Source: Pseudomonas sp. GD03944
GTDB lineage: Bacteria > Pseudomonadota > Gammaproteobacteria > Pseudomonadales > Pseudomonadaceae
Assembly (NCBI RefSeq): GCF_029839275.1
Contig: NZ_JAOCAH010000014.1
Span: 62,001 to 126,000, forward strand
DNA length: 64,000 nt
Reading direction: 5' to 3'
Both the position numbers and the translations under genes were made by a program. The notes beneath the pieces are model-generated. The model was not told the DNA's origin, ran no database searches, and saw only the letters and a program-made list of their open reading frames with translations. Shown here in pieces: positions 1-9,676 of this stretch. Within the stretch, counting starts at the first letter, position 1. Each line of letters starts with the position of its first letter.

Positions 1-741
1 TCAGTGGGCGGCGTTGATGCCGGGCCGACTGCCCTGGAGCGCGGCAAACAGGCTGTCCACGGTCAGGGCCAGCAGGCCGATCAGCAGCGCGCCCTGCAGC
101 ACGTAGGCGGTGTTGCCGTTGATCAGCCCGGAGATGATCGGGTCGCCCAGGGTGCTGGCGCCGATGGTCGAGCCGATGGCCGCGGTGGCGATGTTGATGG
201 TCACCGAGGTGCGAATGCCCGCAAGGATCACCGGCAGCGCCAGGGGCAGCTCGATCTGCCGCAGCACCTGGCCCGGCGACAGGCCCATGCCGCGGGCCGC
301 CTCCAGCACCACCGGGCTCACGCTCTGCAACCCGCTGAGGCTGTTGCGCAGGATCGGCAACACGCCGTACAGGCTCAGGGCGAACAGGGTCGGCAAGGCG
401 CCGAACCCGAGGGCCGGCACCGCCAGCGCCAGCACCGCCACCGGCGGAAAGGTCTGGCCGATCGACGCCGCCTGCCCGGCCAGCGGCTGGAAATCCGCCC
501 CCCAGGGCCGCGACACCGCGATCGCTGCCCCCACGCCCACCGCGATGGACACGCAGGCGGCCACCGCCACCAGCAGCAGGTGACTGAGCAGCAGGTCATC
601 GAAGGCTGCCTGGCGGTAGAGCACCGAGCGGGCATCCGGCGCCAGCGGCTGCAGCAGCCACTCGGCATGAGGCAAGCCCCAGGTGGCGATCAGCAGCAGG
701 AACAGCCAGCACAGCGGCCAGCGCAGACGCCGCAGTTCCAT
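1..741 (-). CDS. yehW: Osmoprotectant ABC transporter permease, YehW type
   Basis: Inner-membrane permease of an ABC importer for quaternary amines such as glycine betaine. The 246 residues contain several hydrophobic segments and the typical permease EAA loop (EAARGMGLSPGQVLRQIELP, about residues 146-165). Length matches E. coli YehW (about 243 aa). It is the last gene of a four-gene minus-strand operon; its ATG shares one base with the stop of the ATPase gene (TGATG), implying translational coupling. The stop codon is the first three bases of the window, so the gene is complete. Substrate is inferred from family; the YehZYXW system of enterics is a low-affinity betaine transporter. Confidence 0.85.
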   Translation of the reverse strand: MELRRLRWPLCWLFLLLIATWGLPHAEWLLQPLAPDARSVLYRQAAFDDLLLSHLLLVAVAACVSIAVGVGAAIAVSRPWGADFQPLAGQAASIGQTFPPVAVLALAVPALGFGALPTLFALSLYGVLPILRNSLSGLQSVSPVVLEAARGMGLSPGQVLRQIELPLALPVILAGIRTSVTINIATAAIGSTIGASTLGDPIISGLINGNTAYVLQGALLIGLLALTVDSLFAALQGSRPGINAAH

Positions 742-1688
742 CAGGACGGCGCCCCGTTCAGCAGGTGGCCGAGGTGCAACACACCCACCTGCACGCCCTG
801 TTCATTCACCACTGGCAGGCTGTCGCAGCGCTGCCAGAGCATCAGCGAAATCGCCTGGCGCACGCTGTCGTTCGCCCTGATCACCCCCCCTTCGATGACC
901 GCGCCCGGGCTGGCCAGCGGCTGCATCACGCTGGCCACCGGCACCAGCCCCGCCCGTTTCAGACCCCGTTCCTGGCCTCCGACCAGGTGCTCCACAAAGG
1001 CGTTGCAGGGGTTGGCCAGCAGCGCCGCCGGCGTGTCCTGCTGGACGATGCGCCCCTTGTCCATGACCACGATACGATCCGCCAGCTTCAGCGCTTCATC
1101 CATGTCGTGGGTGACGAAGAGGATGGTCTTGCGCACCTGCGCCTGAATCCGCAGCAGCTCGTTCTGCAGGCTGTCGCGGGTGATCGGGTCCAGAGCGCCG
1201 AACGGCTCGTCCATCAGCAGGATGTCCGGGTCGCCGGCCAGGGCCCGGGCGACGCCCACCCGCTGCGCCTGCCCACCGGACAGCTGGCTGGGGTACTTGT
1301 CGGCGAATTCGGCAACCGGCAGCTCCAGCAGCGTCAGCAACGCCTCCACCCGCTCGCGAATCCGCGCCGCCGGCCAGCCGAGCAGGCGCGGCACCACGCC
1401 GATGTTGCGCGCCACGGTCCAGTGCGGGAACAGCCCGGTGTTCTGGATCGCGTAGCCGATACGCCGCCGCAGCGCCTGGGGGTCGAGACGGTCGATCGGC
1501 TGGCCGTCGATGCGAATCTCGCCAGCGCTGTGTTCGCACAGGCGGTTGACCATGCGCAGGGTGGTCGACTTGCCACAGCCGGAGGTGCCCACCAGCACGC
1601 ACAGCTCTCCCGCCGCCACCGTGAGGGAAATCCCGTCCACCGCCAGGGTCTGGCCGAACGCCTTGCTGACAGCCTGTAATTCGATCAT
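741..1688 (-). CDS. yehX: Osmoprotectant ABC transporter ATP-binding protein with CBS domain, YehX type
   Basis: ATPase that powers the betaine-type importer. Visible motifs in 315 residues: Walker A GTSGCGKSTT near residue 36, signature LSGGQAQRVGVARAL, Walker B ILLMDEPFGALD, and a C-terminal CBS-like segment (MLWQRCDSLPVVNEQGVQVG) of the kind that senses ionic strength in OpuA/OpuC ATPases. An upstream in-frame start would add seven residues, but the ATG at 1688 overlaps the upstream permease stop (ATGA) and begins the canonical MIELQ start of the family, so it was chosen. Part of the yehZYXW-like operon. Confidence 0.88.
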   Translation of the reverse strand: MIELQAVSKAFGQTLAVDGISLTVAAGELCVLVGTSGCGKSTTLRMVNRLCEHSAGEIRIDGQPIDRLDPQALRRRIGYAIQNTGLFPHWTVARNIGVVPRLLGWPAARIRERVEALLTLLELPVAEFADKYPSQLSGGQAQRVGVARALAGDPDILLMDEPFGALDPITRDSLQNELLRIQAQVRKTILFVTHDMDEALKLADRIVVMDKGRIVQQDTPAALLANPCNAFVEHLVGGQERGLKRAGLVPVASVMQPLASPGAVIEGGVIRANDSVRQAISLMLWQRCDSLPVVNEQGVQVGVLHLGHLLNGAPS

Positions 1689-2842
1689 CGCTCGGCACCC
1701 CCGCGCCAACCGTCGGCCAGCAGGCTGAACAGGCCGTCCGCCAGCAGGGCCATGAGCAGAATCGGCAGGGCACCGAGTACGATCAGGTCCATCGCCGACT
1801 GCCCCAGCCCCTGGAAAATGAAGGTACCGAACCCGCCGGCACCGATCAGCGCGGCCACTGCGGTCAGGCCGATGGCCTGCAGGGTGGTGACCCGCAGCCC
1901 TTCGATGATCACCGGCATCGCCAGCGGCAGGCGCGCCTGGAAAAACACTTGCAACGGTCCCATGCCCATTCCTCGCGCCGCCTCGATCACGCTGGCCTCC
2001 ACGCCCTGCAGGGCCACGCAGGTGTTACGCACGATCGGCAGCAGGCTGTACGCGACCAGGGCCAGTAGCGCCGGCGCCCAGCCAATACCGCGGATGCCCC
2101 ACTGCTGCAGCAAGGGAAACTGGCTGGACAGGTAGCTCAGGGGCGCCAGCAGCAGGCCGAACAACGCCAGGCTGGGAATGGTCTGGATCAGGCTCAGGCC
2201 GCCGATGACACTGCCCTGCAACCGAGGAAAGCGGCTGATCAGCGCCACCAGGCCGGCGCCCAGCACCAGGCTACCGACCAGCGTGGCCGCCACCAGCCCC
2301 AGGTGGGTGTACAGCGCGGTACTGAATTGAGCGCGGCGAGTCTGGTACTCGCGCATCAAGGCCAGGGGTTCCAGCCAGCCCAGGCGAACGATCAGCCAGG
2401 TCACCAGCAGCAGGCCGATGCCGATCCCCAGCAGGCCGACACGCGGCAGGCGCAGCCGCTGCTGGGTGTCGATCAGCATCAGCCCCAGCAGGAACAGCAG
2501 GCTCCAGGTGCCCGGACCAATACCGAGCCGGGCCAGGGGCATGTCCGCCCCCACATGCCGGGCCGCCATCCACGCCAGGCTCAGGGGCAGCTGAAGCACC
2601 AGCAGGCACACTGCGGCCAGCACCCAACGCGCCCTGTCACGCACCGCCAGGGCGCCGCACAGCAGCAACATCGCACTCAGCGCGAGGGCCCAGGGCAGGC
2701 CCAGCGCCCGCACCAGGCCGAGCCCGCTGCCGGGCATGATGCGATTGGGTTGCACGCTGGCGGCATCCAGCCCCCACAGCGCTGCCAGGGCCAACAGCAC
2801 CAGCAGCGGGATCACTCGGTTGGTCGGCTGTTGCACCGTCAA
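1685..2842 (-). CDS. yehY: Osmoprotectant ABC transporter permease with extended N-terminus, YehY type
   Basis: Second permease of the importer. At 385 residues it equals E. coli YehY in length and, unlike YehW, carries an extra N-terminal half with several predicted membrane helices before the conserved permease core (EAARGMGMGPLQVFFQARLP near residue 286 is the EAA loop that contacts the ATPase). Begins 22 bases after the binding-protein gene and overlaps the ATPase gene by four bases. Membrane location is clear from composition; the function of the extra N-terminal helices is not known to me. Confidence 0.85.
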   Translation of the reverse strand: MTVQQPTNRVIPLLVLLALAALWGLDAASVQPNRIMPGSGLGLVRALGLPWALALSAMLLLCGALAVRDRARWVLAAVCLLVLQLPLSLAWMAARHVGADMPLARLGIGPGTWSLLFLLGLMLIDTQQRLRLPRVGLLGIGIGLLLVTWLIVRLGWLEPLALMREYQTRRAQFSTALYTHLGLVAATLVGSLVLGAGLVALISRFPRLQGSVIGGLSLIQTIPSLALFGLLLAPLSYLSSQFPLLQQWGIRGIGWAPALLALVAYSLLPIVRNTCVALQGVEASVIEAARGMGMGPLQVFFQARLPLAMPVIIEGLRVTTLQAIGLTAVAALIGAGGFGTFIFQGLGQSAMDLIVLGALPILLMALLADGLFSLLADGWRGGAER

Positions 2843-2864
2843 TCAGCGGTCCTCGACGGTCGCA

Positions 2865-3788
2865 TCAGTCACCCAGGCCATCCAGGAATTCGGACGCCAC
2901 CTGGGCGGGGTCGGCGCCCTCCACCGCCACCTTGGCGTTGAGGCCTTGCAGGGTGCGCAGATCGAGTTCGGCGAACACCGGCTCCAGCAGTTCGGCGATC
3001 TGCGGGTAGGCCTCCAGGGCATCGGCCCGCACCAGGGGCGCCGGCTGGTAGACCGGCTGCACGCCCCGGGTGTCTTCCAGCACCTGGATGTCCAGGGCAC
3101 TGAGCCCGCCGTCAGTGCCGTAGCTCATGGCCGCGTTCACCCCGCTGGTCTGCATCGCGGCGGCGCGCAAGGTCGCCGCCGTGTTGCCGCCGCTGAGAAT
3201 CAGCAGTTGATCGGGCTTCAGGCTGAAGCCATAGGCCTGCTGAAAGGCCGGCAGGGCGCTGGGCGACTCGACGAACTCGGCACTGGCGGCGAACTTGAAG
3301 GCCCCGCCTTTGGCCAGGTACGTGCTCAGGTCATCCAGGGTCTTGAGCCCGTGCTCGCGCGCCAGGTCGCCACGCACACTCATGGCCCAGGTGTTGTTGG
3401 CGTTCGCCGGTTGCAGCCAGACCAGTTGGTTGGCCTCCTGGTCCAGGCGTTTGACTGCCTCGTAGCCGGCCTCGGCGTCCTTCCACACGGCACTGTCGGC
3501 CTGCTCGAAGAAGAACGCGCCATTGCCGGTGTACTCCGGGTAGATATCCACCTCGCCGGCGATGATGGCCGTGCGCACGATGGAGGTCGCGCCCAGCTGG
3601 ATGCGGTTCTCCACCGGTATCCCGCCGCGCTGCAGGGTCTGCAGGATCAACTGGCCGAGGATCGAGCCCTCGGTATCGATCTTCGACGCCACCACCACAC
3701 GGTCCCGGGCCTGGGTCGCCGACGCGAACACCAGGCAACAGGCCAGTACCGCCAGCCATCGGGCCACGACCCTGCTCATTGGCAACAT
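2865..3788 (-). CDS. yehZ: Periplasmic osmoprotectant-binding protein, YehZ/OsmF type
   Basis: Substrate-binding protein (307 aa) that delivers the quaternary amine to YehW/YehY. Signal peptide about residues 1-27 (RVVARWLAVLACCLVFASATQA), then VVVASKIDTEGSILGQL and the internal EYTGNGAFFF motif typical of OpuAC/OsmF-like proteins. A longer reading frame begins 48 bases upstream, but the ATG at 3788 is preceded by GGGGGGAT at good spacing and gives a clean signal peptide. First gene of the operon, so the promoter should lie just upstream, between 3789 and the sbcC stop at 3901. Substrate specificity is inferred. Confidence 0.87.
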   Translation of the reverse strand: MLPMSRVVARWLAVLACCLVFASATQARDRVVVASKIDTEGSILGQLILQTLQRGGIPVENRIQLGATSIVRTAIIAGEVDIYPEYTGNGAFFFEQADSAVWKDAEAGYEAVKRLDQEANQLVWLQPANANNTWAMSVRGDLAREHGLKTLDDLSTYLAKGGAFKFAASAEFVESPSALPAFQQAYGFSLKPDQLLILSGGNTAATLRAAAMQTSGVNAAMSYGTDGGLSALDIQVLEDTRGVQPVYQPAPLVRADALEAYPQIAELLEPVFAELDLRTLQGLNAKVAVEGADPAQVASEFLDGLGD

Positions 3789-3900
3789 GCTTATCCCCCC
3801 TGCTCCGTACGAATCATGGACCGCGTGCAGGCGCACGCGTTTCAGGGATAACCATAGCAGCGCCTGCCGCCGGGGGATGCCGGCAGGCGCCTGCGGCGGC

Positions 3901-6900
3901 TCAGCTCGAGACCGCGAACCGCCTGTCCAGGCCGCTGTAACCCATGCCCACGCCCTTGTGCACCTTGAGCTGGACGGGAATGCGCTCCTTCAGTGCCTCC
4001 ACGTGGCTGATGATGCCGATCATCTTGCCGCTGGCATTGAGGTTATCCAGCGCGTCCAGCGCCACCTCCAGGGTCTCGCCGTCGAGGGTGCCGAAGCCTT
4101 CATCGAGGAACAGCGAGTCGATGCTGGTCTTGTGGCTGACCAGATCGGACAGCGCCAGGGCCAGGGCCAGGCTGACCAGGAAGCTTTCGCCACCGGACAG
4201 CGTACGGGTGTCGCGGGCCACGTCCGCCTGCCAGGTGTCGATCACTTCCAGCTCCAGCTCACCGCTGCCCTTGCGCGACAGCTGGTAACGCCCGTGCAGG
4301 CGCTCCAGTTGCTGGTTGGCCAGGTACACCAGGTGGTCCAGGGTCAGGCCCTGGGCAAACTTGCGGAACTTGGCGCCATCGGCCGAGCCGATCAGGCTGT
4401 TGAGCTGCTGCCACAGGTCGTACTGCCCCTGCTGCGCGGCGATGGCCGCGAACAGGCTCTGCTGGGTCTGCCGGCGCGCATCGTCGCCCTGCAGCTGCGC
4501 GCGGATTTCACCCTGGCGCTGGCTGAGCTGCTTGAGGGCCGCCTGCAGGCCCTGCAGCTGGTCGTCCAGGTACGCGGCATCGTGTTCGGTCTGGGGCTCG
4601 GCCTGCAAAACGGCCAGCTGCGCCTGGGCGGCGGCATGCAGGGCCTGGGCCTCGGTGCGGGCTTTTTCCAGGCGCTGCCGGAGGGCCAGCAACTGATCGC
4701 GCTGGGCGTCATCGAGCAGCGCCGCAAGAAAGCCCGCCTCGTCGTGAAACGGGCTGCCGGCCAAGGCCGTTTGCCAGTGCTGCGCCGCGACCTGCTCGGC
4801 CTCGCGCAGCGCGACCTGGCGCTGGCCCAGGCCGTCGAGGGCGATACGCAGTTCCAGGCCGCGGCGCTCAGCCGTCGCCCACGCCGCCTGGGCGTCGTCC
4901 AACTGCGTGTCGGCCTGCTCCAGGGGCGTCGCCGCGAACGGCTCGCCGCCCGCCCCCTGCCAGCGTGCCAGCCACTGCTGCGCCTGCTTGTCCGCCTCCT
5001 GGACCTGATAGGTGAGCCCCGGCACCTGCTGCGCCAGGGCCTGGCGCCGCTGCTGCGCCGTCTGCCAGCGCTGGGCATCGCCCTGGCGCTCGGCCAGCCA
5101 GGCGTCACCGTCCTCGGGCAAACCATGGCCGAACACCGCCAGTTGCGCGCTGAGGTCCGTCTCGACCTCCCGCAGGCGGGCCTGCTGCTCCTCGAGCTGC
5201 CCGTCCAGCGTGCGTTGCGCGGCCTGGGCCAGGTCGTGATCGCGCTCGACCGCCGCCTGCTGTTGCAGGGCGGCGGCGTGTTTCTGGCTGGCGATAGCGG
5301 CCTCGCCCCGCGCCCGCTCCAGCTCCTGCTTGAGGCCATCGAGCTGCCTCAGGACGCCCTGGATCTCGGCCAGTTCGGCGATCTGCCGGGTCTGCGCCGC
5401 CACCAGGGCCTGTTCGTTCTCCGGCACTGCGTCGAGGGCTTGCCCCTGGCGCTGCCAGGCCGCATCCAGGGCGTCCAGCTGGCGCTGCAGTTCCTGTTGC
5501 TGCTCCTGGCTCTGGGCCACCTGGGTCTGCAGGGCGGTCACCTGATTGCCCAGGTGCTGCCCCTGTTCGGTCAGGCTGTCGAGCAGCTGCCGTGCGGCGT
5601 CCCGCGCCTGCTGGGTCGCGGACACGTCCAGCGCCTGGTACGCCGCCACCGCCGGGTGTTCATGGGAACCGCACAGAGGGCAGGCATCGCCGGGCTGGAG
5701 CTGGGCGCGGAAGGTTTCCAGGGCCTGGATGCGTTGCTCCTGCTCCAGCAGCTTGTCCTGATCGGCGAGCCGCTGCTTGGTCTCCCGGTAGCGTTCGCGC
5801 AGCACCTGGCGTTCGGCCTCGCGCTCGGCCAGGCCCTGCTGCTGGCGCGCCAGCCCGCCGGCGATGCGCTGCTGTTGCTGCACCAGTTGCTGACGCCGCT
5901 CGGCCAGTTGCGCCAACTGTTCAAGGGCGCTGCCGCGGGCGTGCACCGCTTGCCAGCGGCTGCGCCAATCCGCTTCGCTGCGCCCGTCGAGGGCGGCCTG
6001 CCAGCGGCCGTCCACTTCCGCCGCCCGCTGTTCCTCGTTGTGCTTGACCTGGGTGGCGGCTTGCACCGACTGCGCCAGGCCCTCCAGAGCGAGCTGGCAG
6101 CGTTGCAGTTCCTGTGCGCCGGCCTGCTGGCGTTGCAGCAGGGTGTCGATGGCCTGGCGCACCTGGCGACGGACCGCAAACGCGTGCTGCCAGCCGCTCA
6201 GTTGCGCCGCCACCTGCTCCTGGTCAGCCGAGTCCTGCAACTGGCTGTCCAGCGCCTGGCACTCCGCCTCCAGGGACTGCAATGCCGTGCGCTTTTCCAG
6301 GGCGACGGCCGCGCTGGCCCGGGTCGCCTGTTCCAGCTGCCGGTGCAGTTGCTGGCCGACCTCGACCCGCTCCTGCTCAAAGGCCTGGCGCTCCGCGTCG
6401 CTGGCCGCCAGCGCCCGCGTCGCCTCGCGATAGGCCTGATAGACCGGCTGCAGGCGCTGGGCCGGCTCGCTGTGCCGCAAGCGCTGCAGGTCGTCGGCGG
6501 CGTCCGCTTCGGCCCGGGCCGCCGCCCCGACCTGGGTGGCGGCCGTGGCGACCTGCTGCTCGGCACGGCCCAGGTCGGTCAGCCACTGCCGCTGGCGAGC
6601 GGTCTCGGTGAGCTGCGCCTGGGTAGCGGTTTCCTCGGTGGCCAGCTGCGCCGCTTCCTCACCCAGTGCCTGGCGCTGCTCGTCGCTCAGCAGCTCGACG
6701 CCCTCGGCCCGCGCCCGCAACTGATCGAGCGCCACCTTGGCCTCGCGGGTCTGCTCGAACACCCGTTGGGAAATCAGCCCGTAGATATCGGTGCCGGTCA
6801 GCTCTTCCAGCAGCTCGGCGCGCTGGTTGGCACTGGCCTCAAGAAACGCCGCGAATCCGCCCTGGGCCAGCAGCATGGATTTGGTGAAGCGCTCGAAATC

Positions 6901-7326
6901 CAGGCCGGTGAGCTGCTCGGTCTGCTTGAGTTTGTCGTTGATCTTGTCGGTGAGGATGCTGCCGTCGGCAATACGCGCCAGCTCCACCTTGGGTGGTCGC
7001 AACGCGCCGTCGGCCTTGTCCCGCGCCCGGCGCTGGCTCCAGAACGCCCGGTAGCCCACGCCCTTGACCTCGAATTCCACCTCCGCCAGGCAATCGGCGG
7101 TGTGCCGGGTCATCAACTCGTTGCCGCTGGCCGACAGCGTGCTCATGCGCGGGGTGCGGTGGTACAGCGCCAGGCAGATGGCGTCGAGCAGCGTGGTCTT
7201 GCCCGCCCCGGTGGGTCCGGTGATGGCGAACAGGCCGTTGTCCTTGAAGGGCTCGGCGGCAAAATCGACCTTCCACTCGCCCTTGAGGGAGTTGAGGTTC
7301 TTCAGGCGCAGGCTGAGGATTTTCAT
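3901..7326 (-). CDS. sbcC: SbcC, ATPase subunit of the SbcCD (Mre11-Rad50 type) nuclease
   Basis: Large SMC-like ATPase (1141 aa) that with SbcD cleaves DNA hairpins and processes double-strand ends. Residues 1-200 hold the N-terminal ATPase lobe with Walker A GPTGAGKTTLLDAI near residue 37; a long Gln/Ala-rich coiled coil follows, interrupted by the zinc hook CPLCGSHEHP around residue 550; the C-terminal lobe has signature TLSGGESFLVSLALALALS and Walker B SLFLDEGFGTLD. Its partner sbcD lies about 5 kb away rather than next door, with a sugar dehydrogenase and a seven-gene cassette between them. Divergent from the dehydrogenase gene, so it must have its own promoter in the 171-base gap. Confidence 0.95.
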   Translation of the reverse strand: MKILSLRLKNLNSLKGEWKVDFAAEPFKDNGLFAITGPTGAGKTTLLDAICLALYHRTPRMSTLSASGNELMTRHTADCLAEVEFEVKGVGYRAFWSQRRARDKADGALRPPKVELARIADGSILTDKINDKLKQTEQLTGLDFERFTKSMLLAQGGFAAFLEASANQRAELLEELTGTDIYGLISQRVFEQTREAKVALDQLRARAEGVELLSDEQRQALGEEAAQLATEETATQAQLTETARQRQWLTDLGRAEQQVATAATQVGAAARAEADAADDLQRLRHSEPAQRLQPVYQAYREATRALAASDAERQAFEQERVEVGQQLHRQLEQATRASAAVALEKRTALQSLEAECQALDSQLQDSADQEQVAAQLSGWQHAFAVRRQVRQAIDTLLQRQQAGAQELQRCQLALEGLAQSVQAATQVKHNEEQRAAEVDGRWQAALDGRSEADWRSRWQAVHARGSALEQLAQLAERRQQLVQQQQRIAGGLARQQQGLAEREAERQVLRERYRETKQRLADQDKLLEQEQRIQALETFRAQLQPGDACPLCGSHEHPAVAAYQALDVSATQQARDAARQLLDSLTEQGQHLGNQVTALQTQVAQSQEQQQELQRQLDALDAAWQRQGQALDAVPENEQALVAAQTRQIAELAEIQGVLRQLDGLKQELERARGEAAIASQKHAAALQQQAAVERDHDLAQAAQRTLDGQLEEQQARLREVETDLSAQLAVFGHGLPEDGDAWLAERQGDAQRWQTAQQRRQALAQQVPGLTYQVQEADKQAQQWLARWQGAGGEPFAATPLEQADTQLDDAQAAWATAERRGLELRIALDGLGQRQVALREAEQVAAQHWQTALAGSPFHDEAGFLAALLDDAQRDQLLALRQRLEKARTEAQALHAAAQAQLAVLQAEPQTEHDAAYLDDQLQGLQAALKQLSQRQGEIRAQLQGDDARRQTQQSLFAAIAAQQGQYDLWQQLNSLIGSADGAKFRKFAQGLTLDHLVYLANQQLERLHGRYQLSRKGSGELELEVIDTWQADVARDTRTLSGGESFLVSLALALALSDLVSHKTSIDSLFLDEGFGTLDGETLEVALDALDNLNASGKMIGIISHVEALKERIPVQLKVHKGVGMGYSGLDRRFAVSS

Positions 7327-7497
7327 GGCGGGCGGAGGGCTCTGTCACGGCGGGAAGCAGGTGTGGCGCCGTCGAGCGGCCCACACGGGGCCGCTCGAAC
7401 TATCGCCGTTGACGCGCATCGTAACAAAAGCGCCCTGCCCCCAGCCGCCCGGCGCACGTAACGTGTGTCATCCCGTCAACAAGGAGAGCCGTTCGTC

Positions 7498-8625
7498 ATG
7501 ACTCACATCGCCTACCCCCTGGCCTGTGGTATCGCCCTTGGCATCGCCAGTTTGAACGCCCACGCCGCCGACGCCCTGCCGCAAGCGCAGTGGCCCTTCA
7601 CCACCGAATCGCGCGCCACGTTCGACGAACCCTGGGCGATGACCTTCCTGCCCGACGGCACCCTGCTGGTGACCGAGAAGCGCGGCGCCCTCAAGCACCT
7701 CGACCCGAAAAGCGGCAAGGCCGGTACCATCACCGGCGTGCCCAAGGTCGCCTACGGTGGCCAGGGCGGCCTGGGCGACGTGGTCCTGCACCCCGACCAT
7801 GCCGACAACGGCTGGGTCTACATCAGCTATGCCGAAGCCGGTGACGGCGATACCCGCGGCGCCGCCGTGGCCCGCGCCACGCTGAAGCTCGATGCCGAGG
7901 GCGGCGGTTCGCTGAACGACCTGCAGGTGATCTGGCGCCAGACGCCGAAAGTCACCGGCGGCGGCCACTACGGCCATCGCCTCGCCTTCGGTCCGGACGG
8001 CAAGCTGTGGATCACTTCCAGCGAACGGCAGAAATTCACCCCGGCCCAGGACATGCAGGGCAACCTGGGCAAACTGGTGCGCCTGAACGACGACGGCAGC
8101 CTGCCCGGCGACAACCCCTTCGCCGACCAGGGCGAGGTCGCGGCCCAGGTCTGGTCCCTGGGCCACCGCAACATGCTCGGCCTGGCCTTCGATGCCCAGG
8201 ACCGGCTCTGGGTGCACGAGATGGGCCCGGCCGGCGGTGACGAGCTGAACCTGATCAAGCGTGGCGAAAACTACGGTTACCCGGAGGTTTCCAACGGTGA
8301 CCACTACGGCGGCGAGCCGATCCCCGACCACGACACCCGCCCCGAATTCGAAGCGCCGAAGATCACCTGGAACCCGGTGATATCCCCGGCCGGCTTCGTC
8401 ATCTACCAGGGCAAGCAGTTCCCGGGCTGGGACGGCGCCGGCCTGATCGGCGGGCTGTCCTCACGCGCGCTGGTGCGCATTGCCTTCGATGGCGAGAACG
8501 CCCGGGAAGCCGAGCGCTACGACATGGGTGCCCGCATCCGCGAAGTGGAACAAGGCCCCGGCGGCAGCCTGTGGCTGCTGGAAGATGGCAGCGGCGGGCG
8601 CCTGCTGGAGCTCAAGCCGAAGTGA
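7498..8625 (+). CDS. Periplasmic PQQ-dependent sugar (aldose) dehydrogenase
   Basis: Soluble quinoprotein of the YliI/Asd glucose/sorbosone dehydrogenase family, expected to oxidise aldoses in the periplasm using PQQ. The 375 residues start with a signal peptide (about residues 1-23, ending NAHA) and continue as a six-bladed propeller with family motifs [50 protein letters not shown] and NYGYP. The ATG at 7498 was preferred over an upstream in-frame start because AAGGAGAG precedes it. Divergent from sbcC and convergent with the small-gene cassette, with a shared terminator after it. True substrate cannot be told from sequence. Confidence 0.88.
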   Translation: MTHIAYPLACGIALGIASLNAHAADALPQAQWPFTTESRATFDEPWAMTFLPDGTLLVTEKRGALKHLDPKSGKAGTITGVPKVAYGGQGGLGDVVLHPDHADNGWVYISYAEAGDGDTRGAAVARATLKLDAEGGGSLNDLQVIWRQTPKVTGGGHYGHRLAFGPDGKLWITSSERQKFTPAQDMQGNLGKLVRLNDDGSLPGDNPFADQGEVAAQVWSLGHRNMLGLAFDAQDRLWVHEMGPAGGDELNLIKRGENYGYPEVSNGDHYGGEPIPDHDTRPEFEAPKITWNPVISPAGFVIYQGKQFPGWDGAGLIGGLSSRALVRIAFDGENAREAERYDMGARIREVEQGPGGSLWLLEDGSGGRLLELKPK

Positions 8626-8637
8626 TACGCAGGGCAT

Positions 8638-8666
8638 AAAAAACCGGAGCACAGGCTCCGGTTTTT
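8638..8666. terminator. Bidirectional rho-independent terminator
   Basis: Perfect stem AACCGGAGC / GCTCCGGTT with loop ACAG, flanked by A-tract and T-tract on both strands. It lies between the convergent sugar dehydrogenase gene and the last gene of the minus-strand cassette, so it can end both transcripts. Confidence 0.85.
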
Positions 8667-8672
8667 CATGCA

Positions 8673-9278
8673 TCAGTCATTGTTGAAGTGGAAGTACAGC
8701 ACGTTCGACCAGTTGCCCAGCCCCAGGGCGTAGACGGCCTGCAGATCGACCGCCGGCTGCTTCGGCGGCTCGGGCTGGCGGCCCAGCAGGCGGGCGAAGA
8801 ATCCGAGCGGTTTGGCCGGTTCGGCAGGCGGCGGTTGAAGCGTCTGAAGCGCGGCGTCCATCTCCGGCTGCAGGTTCAGCAGGTGCGTGAGCAGCGCCTC
8901 GTTCTGCACCTCCAGGGGCGTGTCGCCCATGTCGAAGATCTCGCCGCACTCCAGCACGAAGTAGGTGTTCTGGTTCTCCGGTTTGTGCAGGAACGCCAGG
9001 GCCTCGGCAATCAGCGGCTGCGCCTCCGGAAGGGGAATCGTCGCCAGGAAGGCTTCCAGGTTGCGCACACCGCTGGCGTAGTCGCCGATCAGGGCGATGT
9101 CCTCGTCGTGGTCCCAGAGCGAGGACGGGCACGCCTGCGGGTTGCCTGACAGCAGAATCCTGAACACCAGGGGAATGTCGTAATTCCACTCGGAAATGCC
9201 GATCAGCTTGCGGCCGTTGGCTTTCGCCTCAGGGCCGGGAACGATGTTGGTCGAGTAGAGGTAACTGCGGTTTGCCAT
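8673..9278 (-). CDS. Hypothetical protein of the MANRSYLYS type, cassette gene 7
   Basis: A 201-residue soluble protein with no signal peptide. It begins MANRSYLYS and contains GISEWNYDIPLVFRILLSG, a charged helical middle, a proline-rich linker (about residues 146-175: PPPAEPAKP and PEPPKQPAV) and a C-terminal NWSNVLYFHF motif. I associate this opening with a family of small uncharacterised proteins found beside immunity-type genes, but cannot name it with certainty. The ATG at 9278 has GGAGCG five bases upstream; a longer frame lacks this. Last gene of the minus-strand cassette, 66 bases after the SUKH-like gene and just before the terminator. Function unknown. Confidence 0.75.
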   Translation of the reverse strand: MANRSYLYSTNIVPGPEAKANGRKLIGISEWNYDIPLVFRILLSGNPQACPSSLWDHDEDIALIGDYASGVRNLEAFLATIPLPEAQPLIAEALAFLHKPENQNTYFVLECGEIFDMGDTPLEVQNEALLTHLLNLQPEMDAALQTLQPPPAEPAKPLGFFARLLGRQPEPPKQPAVDLQAVYALGLGNWSNVLYFHFNND

Positions 9279-9344
9279 GCGACGCTCCGTTGTCTGGCAG
9301 GTGAATTGAGCCGTGCGCTGAAGAGCCAGCACACGGAGGCGGGT

Positions 9345-9671
9345 TCAGGCTGCCACGTACTGCTGCAAGCCCCGCCCAGCCGGCCAAGCATGCCACGTCC
9401 CGTCCGGGTCCACTTCGCCATAGCACGAAGACGTGACGTCGTACCCAAAGCCGTAGCCGGCCAGGTCATCGCCCAGCAGCACGATGCCGGCGCGGTCGAA
9501 GGCAGGTCCATGGACCTCTTCCGGCGAGACCGGCCCGCTGTAGATCATGCAGCCACTCGCCGTCTCGCCGAACCCGACATCGCCCAGGTATGCCAGGTAC
9601 TCCTCGGGCAAACCGGGGTGCGCGGCGCGCAGGGCCTGGACTTGCGTGGGCGTCAGTGTCGTCGTGCGCAT
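9345..9671 (-). CDS. SMI1/KNR4 (SUKH)-like protein, probable immunity-type fold
   Basis: A 108-residue protein whose core LPEEYLAYLGDVGFG (about residues 21-35) followed by GIVLLGDDLAGYGFGYD matches the pattern of SUKH superfamily proteins, many of which are immunity proteins for polymorphic or contact-dependent toxins. Start at 9671 is supported by GAGAGGGG upstream and by the five-base gap from the preceding gene; an upstream in-frame start would run inside that gene. No toxin gene is visible next to it. The family call rests on motif resemblance only, and a target toxin is pure inference. Confidence 0.72.
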   Translation of the reverse strand: MRTTTLTPTQVQALRAAHPGLPEEYLAYLGDVGFGETASGCMIYSGPVSPEEVHGPAFDRAGIVLLGDDLAGYGFGYDVTSSCYGEVDPDGTWHAWPAGRGLQQYVAA

Positions 9672-9676
9672 ACCGG

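Noticed and set aside
3562-7461. Open frame of 1299 codons on the plus strand
   Set aside because: Antisense shadow of sbcC; GC-rich genes leave long open antisense frames, and the product is low-complexity Gln/Leu/Arg without family motifs.
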